Of a stretch of 64,000 nucleotides of DNA, positions 28,093 through 35,972 are shown in pieces. This DNA comes from Rosettibacter sp964572725 (GTDB lineage: Bacteria > Bacteroidota > Ignavibacteria > Ignavibacteriales > Melioribacteraceae). The translations under genes and the position numbers were made by a program. The notes below the pieces were generated by a model, which was not told where the DNA came from, did no database searches, and saw nothing but the letters and a program-made list of their open reading frames with translations. The stretch lies in contig CAZNFW010000001.1 in NCBI GenBank assembly GCA_964572725.1, forward strand, positions 62,001 through 126,000. Direction: 5' to 3'. The first letter of the stretch is position 1; every line of letters starts with the position of its first letter.

Positions 28093-29496
28093 TTGAATAA
28101 GAAAACAGAAAAAATTCTTTTGCTCATAACAGATTTTGTAACAATAAATTTATCATGGTTTTTGTTTTACTACCTTCGTGTTAATACAGGATGGTTTGAA
28201 TTAATATCTCAACCCGATTTCTTATTACCAATGCTTGCAATTTATTTCTACTGGCTTATAATTTTTACGATTGTCGGAATGTATAGAACATGGTTTGCTC
28301 AATCCCGCTTTGATGAAATTTCAACTCTATTTAAAACATCTTTTGTAGGCATTTTTATAATACTTTTTTTAATTCTTTATGACGACTATAAAACTGGCGT
28401 TGCAACGCCTTTGCGATTTTTTATTTTCATTTACTGGATAATATTTTTCTTAACTGTAAGTGCTGGAAGAATACTTATAAGAAGTATTCAAAGAAATCTT
28501 TTAGTAAGAGGATTTGGCAGACGAAATGCAATTATTATCGGATTTAATTCTAAAGCTCATGAAATTTATGATGTGATTAATAATCACAAAGCTCTTGGAC
28601 TCGATGTTGTTGGATTTTTATCAACTTCGAAAGATAATGTTGATAAAGCATACAATGGAAGCAAAGTTGTTGATACAGTAGAAAATGTTGAAGTAGTTAT
28701 TGATAAATTTAATATTAAAAATGTAATTATCGCTGTTGAAAGACATCACGAAGATTTGATACTCGATATAATTTCAAAATGTGATGGTAAAAATGTTGAA
28801 TTAAAAATTGTTCCAGATTTATATGACATTATAAGCGGACAGGTTAAAACTTCTCAAATCTATGGAGTTCCTCTTATTGATATCATGCCTGAATTAATGC
28901 CAGAATGGGAAAAAAAATTAAAGAGATTGTTCGACATTATTTTTTCTCTCATATTATTAATCGTAACTTCACCTTTTACAATATTAGCTGCAATTGCAAT
29001 AAAGCTTGAAAGCGAAGGACCCGTTTTTTACAAACAGGAAAGAATGGGAATGAATGGAAAAATTTTTAAGATTATTAAATTTAGAACAATGATAAAAGAC
29101 GCAGAAAAATATACAGGTCCCGTATGGTCAACTAAAAATGATCCACGAGTTACAAAAGTAGGTAAGTTTTTAAGAAAAATTAGACTTGACGAAGTGCCGC
29201 AGGCTATTAATGTTTTGAAAGGTGATATGAGTTTTGTCGGACCACGTCCCGAAAGACCATATTTTGTAGAAAAGCTGTCAAAAGAAATTCCACTTTATAA
29301 AAGAAGATTAAAAGTAAGACCTGGCTTAACTGGATGGGCTCAGGTTAAACATAAGTATGATGAATCAATTGAAGATGTGAAAATAAAATTGAGATACGAT
29401 TTGTTTTATATCGAAAATATGAGCTTGAGGCTGGACTTTAAAATTATTTTCAGAACAATTTTTGTTGTACTATTTGGAAAAGGTCATTATGAATAG
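28093..29496 (+). CDS. Polyprenyl-phosphate sugar-1-phosphate transferase (WbaP/WcaJ type)
   Basis: This enzyme starts repeat-unit synthesis by moving a sugar-1-phosphate from a nucleotide sugar to undecaprenyl phosphate. The 467-residue protein has four or five N-terminal membrane helices, a Rossmann-like domain at about 145-260 (AIIIGFNSKAHEI), and a C-terminal bacterial sugar transferase domain. The latter carries KFRTM, the catalytic Asp-Glu in RLDEVPQ, DMSFVGPRPE and RPGLTGWAQV. The start is TTG at 28093. The conserved core is complete here, in contrast to the related C-terminal region of the protein at 30219-32210. Confidence 0.92.
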   Translation: MNKKTEKILLLITDFVTINLSWFLFYYLRVNTGWFELISQPDFLLPMLAIYFYWLIIFTIVGMYRTWFAQSRFDEISTLFKTSFVGIFIILFLILYDDYKTGVATPLRFFIFIYWIIFFLTVSAGRILIRSIQRNLLVRGFGRRNAIIIGFNSKAHEIYDVINNHKALGLDVVGFLSTSKDNVDKAYNGSKVVDTVENVEVVIDKFNIKNVIIAVERHHEDLILDIISKCDGKNVELKIVPDLYDIISGQVKTSQIYGVPLIDIMPELMPEWEKKLKRLFDIIFSLILLIVTSPFTILAAIAIKLESEGPVFYKQERMGMNGKIFKIIKFRTMIKDAEKYTGPVWSTKNDPRVTKVGKFLRKIRLDEVPQAINVLKGDMSFVGPRPERPYFVEKLSKEIPLYKRRLKVRPGLTGWAQVKHKYDESIEDVKIKLRYDLFYIENMSLRLDFKIIFRTIFVVLFGKGHYE

Positions 29497-30217
29497 TGAA
29501 TTTAAAACACTTGTTATTATTCCCACTTATAACGAAAGAGAAAATATTCAAAAATTAATTCCATTAATTCTCGAAAAATATCCTGAAATTAATATTTTGA
29601 TTGTCGATGATAATTCACCCGACGGAACAGCAGAATATGTTGAAAATTTTAGTAAGCAAGATTCAAGAGTTCATTTAATTAAAAGAGAAAAAAAACTGGG
29701 ACTTGGCACCGCTTATGTTACAGGCTTCAAATATATGTTAAATAATGGTTACGATGTTGCCATTCAAATGGATGCTGATTTTTCTCACGACCCAAAAGAA
29801 ATAAAACATTTCTTGAAAAAAATTAAAGACTACGATCTTGTAATTGGCAGCCGTTACATTAATGGCGTTCGTGTTATTAACTGGCCAATAAGAAGATTAT
29901 TGTTAAGTTATTTTGCAAATCTTTATACAAGAGTAATAACAGGAATGCCGATTAAAGATGCTACAGGCGGCTTTAAATGTTTTAAGAGAAAAGTGCTTGA
30001 ATCTATTGACCTGAACAATATTCATTCAAACGGATATTCTTTTCAAATAGAAATGAATTTTAGAACATGGAAGAAAAAATTTAAGATAACTGAAATACCG
30101 ATTGTTTTTGTTGAACGTACTAAAGGTATTTCTAAAATGTCTAAAAAAATTGTTTACGAAGCAGTTTTTATGGTATGGAAATTAAGATTAAGAAGTTTAC
30201 TGGGATATTATAAGTAA
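29489..30217 (+). CDS. GT2 polyprenol-phosphate mannosyltransferase-like (Dpm1 type)
   Basis: This 242-residue GT-A enzyme has VIIPTYNERENI, the DDNSPDG loop and DADFSHDP, closely matching dolichol/polyprenyl-phosphate mannose synthases. It lacks the C-terminal membrane domain of the longer forms. It would transfer mannose or glucose from a nucleotide sugar to a polyprenyl phosphate for later use outside the membrane. The ATG at 29489 is preferred over an in-frame TTG at 29462, because it follows a GGAAAAGG ribosome site and gives the normal length. It overlaps the preceding gene by 8 bases. Confidence 0.88.
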   Translation: MNSEFKTLVIIPTYNERENIQKLIPLILEKYPEINILIVDDNSPDGTAEYVENFSKQDSRVHLIKREKKLGLGTAYVTGFKYMLNNGYDVAIQMDADFSHDPKEIKHFLKKIKDYDLVIGSRYINGVRVINWPIRRLLLSYFANLYTRVITGMPIKDATGGFKCFKRKVLESIDLNNIHSNGYSFQIEMNFRTWKKKFKITEIPIVFVERTKGISKMSKKIVYEAVFMVWKLRLRSLLGYYK

Positions 30218-30218
30218 T

Positions 30219-32210
30219 ATGTTAGAACTGTCAATTATAATTGTTAATTATAATGTAAAAGAATTTTTATTGAATCTGCTTGATTCATTAAAAAAAGCTT
30301 TGATTGGCATTTCATCAGAAATTATTGTAGTTGATAATGCTTCGGACGATGGAAGTGTTGAAGCTATCAAAGAAAAATATCCTGAAGTAAAATTAATTAT
30401 TAATGAAAAAAATATTGGATTTGGTGCAGCAAATAATTTAGCTCTAAAAGAAGCAAAGGGTAAATTTATTCTTTTGATTAATCCCGATACAATTGTTAGA
30501 GAAGATACAATTAAAGTGATTTTAAAATTTTTTGAAGAACACCCCGATTGTGGAATTGCTGGATGCAAAGTTCTAAATCCAGATGGAACACTTCAGCTTG
30601 CTTGCAGAAGAGGTTTCCCAGGACCATGGACATCTTTCACAAAAGTAATGGGCTTGAGCAAATTATTTCCTAAAAGTCCTCTCTTTGCTAAATATAATTT
30701 AACTTATCTTGACGAAAATCAAACCTACGAAGTTGATGCAATAAGCGGTGCTTTTATGATGATGAGACGAGAAGTTTATGAAAAAATTGGCGGTTTTGAC
30801 CCGCAGTTTTTTATGTATGGCGAAGATCTTGATTTATGTTATCGGGCACAAAAAGCAAATTTTAAAGTTTATTATGTACATTCAACAGAAATTATTCATT
30901 ATAAAGGTGAAAGCACAAAAAGAAGTAAGATTGATGAAACCAAATTATTTTATGATGCAATGCATCTATTCGTAAAGAAACATTTATCTTCATCTTTTTT
31001 GGTTGAATCGATTCTTCAAGTGGCAATAATTTTTAGAAAAGTAATTGCATTTGCAAATGTTTATAAACTTGCATTGCTTAGTATATTTTTAGACTTCATT
31101 TTTTTTAGTGTATCAATTTTCTTTGCTGAAAAAATTTATGCTAACGAACGATGGCATGGTTTTCCAGAATATGTGATACCATGGATATATATCTTTCCTG
31201 CTTTAATGCAAATCATGATATCATCATTAAATAGTACTTATCAAAAAAATTCAATTTCTGTTCTTAAAAGCTTAATTTCACTTTTTTATGGTTTTATAAT
31301 TCTATCTGCATTAACATACTTTTTCAAACAGTTTGCTTTTAGTCGTGCTGTTGTTCTAATAACTTACATAATTGCAATGTTATTATTTATTAGCTGGCGT
31401 GTGTTTGTTAAAGTTGTTTTTAAGCTGGGATTGATAAGTGAATCAAAAAAAGCAAGAACATTAATTGTAGGAAGCAGTATCAAATCAAATGAACTTGCAG
31501 CAAAACTTAAATCGAATATTACTTCGCTTTATCAAATTGTAGGATTTGTAGAACTTGATAAAAAAATGATTGGTAGTTCTGTTGGAAATTATAAAATAAT
31601 TGGTTCTTTAGATAATATTAAAAAGTTAATTGTAGATGAAAAAATTGACAAAGTTATATTTTCTTCTGAAGAAATTTCCTTCGATAGAATTTTCTCTGCT
31701 GTTTCTGAATGTCAGGGATTGAATGTTGAATTTATGGTTGCAGGCAAAGAGCTTGATTATTTAGTTGGAAAATCTTCCGTTACTATGCTTGAAGATATTC
31801 CTTTATTAAAAATTAATTATAACATTTCTTCTTTTGGTCATCGTTTAACGAAATTAATTTTTGATTATACTTTGAGTTTAATCTTAATTTTACTTTTGGT
31901 TTATCCTTTTATATTTTTACTTCACAAGTTCACATCAAAAAATAACGACTTAATAAATATCATATTACAAATTCCAGATGTATTAAAAGGGAAAAAAAGT
32001 TTTGTAGGACCAAAACAAAAATCTTACTATGGAGAATTGTTTGTTGGCAAAGTAGGATTAACAGGGCTCTGGTATGTAGAAAATGTTTTAGAAAATGATG
32101 AAGAAGAAATTAAAAGTCTTGATATATTTTATGCAAAAAATCAAAATATTTGGCTCGATTTAGAAATACTTGGAAGAACAATAACAAAAATTTTATTCAG
32201 GACGGAGTAA
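30219..32210 (+). CDS. GT2 glycosyltransferase fused to a degenerate phosphoglycosyltransferase
   Basis: The N-terminal 260 residues form a GT2 domain (SIIIVNYNVKEF, VVDNASDDGS, NPDT, YGEDLDLCYR) like rhamnosyltransferases. Residues about 275-400 form a four-helix membrane block, about 410-530 a Rossmann-like domain (ARTLIVGSSI), and about 538-663 a remnant of the bacterial sugar transferase domain. The remnant keeps a membrane helix, GKKSFVGPK, KVGLTGLWYV and a C-terminal LEILGRTI helix. It lacks the stretch that holds KFRTM and the catalytic Asp-Glu, about 65 residues compared with the intact enzyme at 28093. The GT2 half should be active; the second half is probably non-catalytic. Confidence 0.85.
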   Translation: MLELSIIIVNYNVKEFLLNLLDSLKKALIGISSEIIVVDNASDDGSVEAIKEKYPEVKLIINEKNIGFGAANNLALKEAKGKFILLINPDTIVREDTIKVILKFFEEHPDCGIAGCKVLNPDGTLQLACRRGFPGPWTSFTKVMGLSKLFPKSPLFAKYNLTYLDENQTYEVDAISGAFMMMRREVYEKIGGFDPQFFMYGEDLDLCYRAQKANFKVYYVHSTEIIHYKGESTKRSKIDETKLFYDAMHLFVKKHLSSSFLVESILQVAIIFRKVIAFANVYKLALLSIFLDFIFFSVSIFFAEKIYANERWHGFPEYVIPWIYIFPALMQIMISSLNSTYQKNSISVLKSLISLFYGFIILSALTYFFKQFAFSRAVVLITYIIAMLLFISWRVFVKVVFKLGLISESKKARTLIVGSSIKSNELAAKLKSNITSLYQIVGFVELDKKMIGSSVGNYKIIGSLDNIKKLIVDEKIDKVIFSSEEISFDRIFSAVSECQGLNVEFMVAGKELDYLVGKSSVTMLEDIPLLKINYNISSFGHRLTKLIFDYTLSLILILLLVYPFIFLLHKFTSKNNDLINIILQIPDVLKGKKSFVGPKQKSYYGELFVGKVGLTGLWYVENVLENDEEEIKSLDIFYAKNQNIWLDLEILGRTITKILFRTE

Positions 32211-32213
32211 AAC

Positions 32214-33164
32214 ATGGCAAAAAATACACTTGATTTTGAAAAACCAATTATTGAACTTGAGAACAAAATTGAAGAGATGCGGAAATATGAAGGGCATCTT
32301 GATATTACAAAAGAAATAAAAACACTTGAGGAAAAAGTAATTCAACTTAAAAAAAGCATATATGAAAATTTAACACGCTGGCAGCGTGTTCAGCTTGCAC
32401 GCCATCCTGAAAGGCCTTATACTCTTGATTATATCTATATGATGACAGAAGATTTTGTAGAACTTCACGGCGACAGGCTCTTCAAAGACGATCACGCAAT
32501 TGTAGGCGGTTTTGCAAAGTTGGATGAATATAAAGTGATGATAATTGGTCATCAAAAAGGGAGAGATACAAAATCTAATCTCTATAGAAATTTTGGAATG
32601 CCAAATCCAGAAGGATACAGAAAAGCTTTGAGGCTTATGAAGCTCGCTGAAAAGTTTAATAAACCTGTAATCACAATGCTCGATACACCTGGTGCTTATC
32701 CTGGCATTGAAGCAGAGCAAAGAGGTCAAGCTGAGGCAATTGCAAGAAATCTTCTTGAAATGAGCCGCCTTAAAGTTCCTATCATTGTTGTAATAATTGG
32801 CGAAGGTGCAAGCGGTGGTGCACTCGGCATTGGAGTCGGCGATAGAATTTTGATGCTTGAAAATACATGGTACTCGGTTATTAGTCCTGAATCATGCTCG
32901 AGTATTTTATGGCGAAGCTGGGATTACAAAGAACAGGCTGCCGAAGCTCTTAAGCTTACTGCAAATGATTTGCTTCAACAGGGAATTATTGATAGAATTG
33001 TTCCTGAACCTTTAGGCGGCGCTCACAAAGACCACCAAGGAATGGCTAATACTCTTAAAGCAATTCTTAAAGAAGAATTGGCTGCACTTATTAAAATAAA
33101 ACCAGAAAAACTTGTTCAGTACCGTCTCGAAAAATTTGGCAAGATGGGAGTTTATATTGAGTAA
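32214..33164 (+). CDS. accA: Acetyl-CoA carboxylase carboxyltransferase alpha subunit
   Basis: AccA with AccD transfers the carboxyl group from carboxybiotin to acetyl-CoA, giving malonyl-CoA for fatty acid synthesis. The 316-residue protein has the N-terminal helical region, the FVELHGDR segment, the oxyanion-hole motif GEGASGGALGIGVGDR, and SPESCSSILWR. Length and motifs match bacterial AccA. It starts three bases after the fused glycosyltransferase, so it may be read from the same transcript although the function is unrelated. accD is not in the window. Confidence 0.96.
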   Translation: MAKNTLDFEKPIIELENKIEEMRKYEGHLDITKEIKTLEEKVIQLKKSIYENLTRWQRVQLARHPERPYTLDYIYMMTEDFVELHGDRLFKDDHAIVGGFAKLDEYKVMIIGHQKGRDTKSNLYRNFGMPNPEGYRKALRLMKLAEKFNKPVITMLDTPGAYPGIEAEQRGQAEAIARNLLEMSRLKVPIIVVIIGEGASGGALGIGVGDRILMLENTWYSVISPESCSSILWRSWDYKEQAAEALKLTANDLLQQGIIDRIVPEPLGGAHKDHQGMANTLKAILKEELAALIKIKPEKLVQYRLEKFGKMGVYIE

Positions 33165-33226
33165 TAAATTTAGTTTGCTCAATTCTGTAATTTGTGAAAA
33201 TCAATAATTTCTTTTATCGTAAAATT

Positions 33227-33637
33227 ATGCTCACTCACACAACTGAACTTAGAGTTAGATATGCAGACACAGACAAAATGCAATTTGTTTACAACGGTAA
33301 GTATCTCGAATATTTCGAAGTAGGTAGAACTGAACTTCTCAGGTCAACTGGTTTGTCTTATTCAGAACTGGAAAAAAATGGTTATCAACTTCCATTAATA
33401 GAAGCAAATGTTAAGTATAAAAATCCTGCATATTATGATGATGTTCTTGAAATTGAAGCAAGTGTTAAAGAATTATATTCTCCCAGAGTTCGTATTGAAT
33501 ATGTGATAAGAAGAAAAGAAACAAAAGAATTAATAGCAGAAGGATATACAACCCATATTTTCATTAAAGCTGATACTAAAAAAGCTGTTAGACCCCCACA
33601 AATTTATATTGATGCATTAAAAAAATTTTTTATATAA
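33227..33637 (+). CDS. YbgC/4HBT-family acyl-CoA thioesterase
   Basis: This 136-residue hot-dog fold protein has RYADTDKMQFVYNGKYLEYFE, the YbgC-type signature including the catalytic Asp, and RTELLRSTG following it. Relatives hydrolyse short- to medium-chain acyl-CoA or act with the Tol-Pal system. A GTG at 33194 would add eleven residues with no family match, so the ATG at 33227 is preferred. The position after accA is compatible with an acyl-CoA role, but the substrate is unknown. Confidence 0.87.
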   Translation: MLTHTTELRVRYADTDKMQFVYNGKYLEYFEVGRTELLRSTGLSYSELEKNGYQLPLIEANVKYKNPAYYDDVLEIEASVKELYSPRVRIEYVIRRKETKELIAEGYTTHIFIKADTKKAVRPPQIYIDALKKFFI

Positions 33638-33701
33638 ACTAATTATGATAAGAATTTATTAATTAGGTTGTTTAAGTAATTTTTTGATTAAAGGTTCCTA
33701 A

Positions 33702-35159
33702 GTGTTCGAAAAAATAAAAGAGCTAACAAAAGATACTATAATATATGGCATAAGTACTATTGTTGGAAGATTTCTGAATTTTCTTCTTGTACCATTTTAC
33801 ACAAATGTTTTCTCTCCTTCAGAAGTTGGCATCTATTCAAATATATATGCTTATATTGCTTTTTTGAATATACTCTATATTTATGGAATGGATGCAGCAT
33901 TTATGAAATATAGTTCTACTGCATCCAATGATGAAAAGAAAACAGCTTATTCAACTGCATTTATTTTTGTTGTAATTACATCAATAATTCTTTCATCAAT
34001 TTTATTTTTAATAAGAGATTATGCAGTAAAATTAATGGAGATTCCCGAAAGATATTTTTTTCTTTATAACTACTTAATTTTAATTATTCATATTGATACT
34101 CTAGCAATTGTTCCTTATGCTAATTTAAGATTACAGAGAAAATCAATTAAGTTTACTTTAATTAGATTATCAAATATAAGTTTGAATATACTGCTAAATT
34201 TTGTTCTTGTTTTAAAATATAAAATGGGAATAGAAGCAATTTTAATTGCTAATCTTTGTGCATCAGTTTTATCTCTTGTTTTATTGCTGCCAGATATTAA
34301 AAATAATTTTATTTTTGAAGTAGGTAAAAAGTTTTTAAAACCAATGCTCAGGTTTGCAATTCCTTATCTGCCTGCAAGTTTGGCTGCTACTGTTGTACAG
34401 GTAATTGATAGACCAATTGTGCTTGCATTAACAAATGAAGAGACACTTGGCATCTATCAGGCAAATTATAAATTGGGAATATTCATGATGTTGATTGTTC
34501 AAATGTTTCAATTTGCATGGCAGCCGTTTCTTTTAACTACAGCAAAAGAAGAAAATGCAAAGGAAATTTTTTCAAAAGTGCTTACTTTATTTTTAATTGC
34601 TTCATCATTAATCTGGCTTATTCTTTCGTTATTTATTGATGAAATTGCTCAAGTAAAATTTTTTGGAAATGTAAGTTTAATTGGATATAAATTCTGGAGC
34701 GGATTATATATTGTGCCAATTATATTATTAGCATACTTGTTCAATGGTCTTTATGTTAACTTTCAAGCTGGAATTTATATTGAAGAAAAAACAAAATATT
34801 TTCCTGTTGTTACAGGTACAGGAGCATTAGTAAATATAATTTTTAATCTGATTTTAATTCCTTCAATTGGAATTATGGGAGCTGCAATTGCTACACTCGC
34901 AGCCTATTTTTCTATGGCGTTAACTCTGTTTTTATTTTCACAAAAAGTTTATAAGATAAAATATGAATATGATAAAATCATAAAAATTTTATTGCTCATT
35001 TTGGTAACTTGTTCTCTGTATTATTATCTTTATTATAACCATATGCTGAATATTTCGATCAAATTAATTTTAATGTTGTTTTTTGTTCTTCTTCTTTTCT
35101 TTCTAAATGTTGTTAACAAAAATTCATTATTAAACTTAAATAAAGTTATGAGGATATGA
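33702..35159 (+). CDS. Second MOP-superfamily polysaccharide flippase
   Basis: This 485-residue membrane protein has about 14 helices. N-terminal DTIIYGISTIVGRFLNF and the segment FYTNVFSPSEVG match the lipopolysaccharide-flippase branch that also carries a C-terminal Polysacc_synt_C-like region. It is a different subfamily from the Wzx at 20508. The start is GTG at 33702, preceded by AAAGG. It lies apart from the main locus, after accA and the thioesterase, and overlaps the dUTPase gene by four bases. The substrate is not known. Confidence 0.86.
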   Translation: MFEKIKELTKDTIIYGISTIVGRFLNFLLVPFYTNVFSPSEVGIYSNIYAYIAFLNILYIYGMDAAFMKYSSTASNDEKKTAYSTAFIFVVITSIILSSILFLIRDYAVKLMEIPERYFFLYNYLILIIHIDTLAIVPYANLRLQRKSIKFTLIRLSNISLNILLNFVLVLKYKMGIEAILIANLCASVLSLVLLLPDIKNNFIFEVGKKFLKPMLRFAIPYLPASLAATVVQVIDRPIVLALTNEETLGIYQANYKLGIFMMLIVQMFQFAWQPFLLTTAKEENAKEIFSKVLTLFLIASSLIWLILSLFIDEIAQVKFFGNVSLIGYKFWSGLYIVPIILLAYLFNGLYVNFQAGIYIEEKTKYFPVVTGTGALVNIIFNLILIPSIGIMGAAIATLAAYFSMALTLFLFSQKVYKIKYEYDKIIKILLLILVTCSLYYYLYYNHMLNISIKLILMLFFVLLLFFLNVVNKNSLLNLNKVMRI

Positions 35160-35905
35160 GGCTAAGTCCTAAAGATACTGTTAAGCTTCTTTTTGAATAT
35201 GAAAAAGTTAAAAAAAATGTTAATGAGAAATTTTATACACACAGCTTGGTACTTGGAATAGTTGCAATTACTTTGATTATTTCATTTACTTTAATTGAAA
35301 TAACAAAGCTTGGGTTATTAGGTAAAATAATCTTACCTTTATTGTTATTAGTATTTGGATTGCAAATTTTTTTGTTGTCAAAAAATTATAACGACAAAAA
35401 ATTATTTTTTATTTTGTCTGCACTTTTAAATAAAGATGATGTTAAAGATTCATCAAACATTTTATTAAAAGTAAAAAGAATATCAGAAGAATTTAATGAT
35501 ATACCGCTGCCTGCATATGCAACAGATGGAAGCAGTGGTTTAGATATTAGAGCTGCAGTTAAAAATGAAATAATTATTCCAAAAGGTAAACATGCATTGG
35601 TGCCAACTAATTTACAATTTGAAATTCCTGATGGTTATGAAATACAGGTAAGACCAAGAAGCGGACTTGCAGCAAATTATGGAATTGGTTTATTGAATTC
35701 ACCCGGCACAATTGATTCTGATTATCGCGGCGAAGTAAAAATTATTCTATTTAATTTTGGAGAAAATGACTTTGTTGTAAAACGCGGCGATAGAATTGCA
35801 CAGATTGTTCTTTCAAAAGTTTGCAAAGCAGAATTAAAAGAAAGTAATGAACTGAATTCCAGCACACGTGGTTCAGGTGGATTTGGTCACACGGGCTCAC
35901 ATTAA
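35156..35905 (+). CDS. dut: dUTPase with N-terminal membrane hairpin
   Basis: dUTPase hydrolyses dUTP to dUMP. Residues about 101-249 contain all five motifs of trimeric dUTPases: GSSGLDIRA, RPRSGLA, GTIDSDYRGE, RGDRIAQIV and RGSGGFGHTG. The first 100 residues are not part of the family. They hold two hydrophobic helices (about 31-48 and 54-75) after a charged start, predicting a membrane-anchored enzyme. The ATG at 35156 overlaps the flippase stop. A TTG at 35414 would give a 163-residue soluble form, but no ribosome site stands before it. The frame is continuous, so this looks like a fusion rather than two genes. Confidence 0.88.
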   Translation: MRLSPKDTVKLLFEYEKVKKNVNEKFYTHSLVLGIVAITLIISFTLIEITKLGLLGKIILPLLLLVFGLQIFLLSKNYNDKKLFFILSALLNKDDVKDSSNILLKVKRISEEFNDIPLPAYATDGSSGLDIRAAVKNEIIIPKGKHALVPTNLQFEIPDGYEIQVRPRSGLAANYGIGLLNSPGTIDSDYRGEVKIILFNFGENDFVVKRGDRIAQIVLSKVCKAELKESNELNSSTRGSGGFGHTGSH

Positions 35906-35972
35906 TTTTTTCTTTCTACTTTAATTTTTTCTATAACAATTTTTTAAAATTTGGAAAGGGGTAAAAATATAA

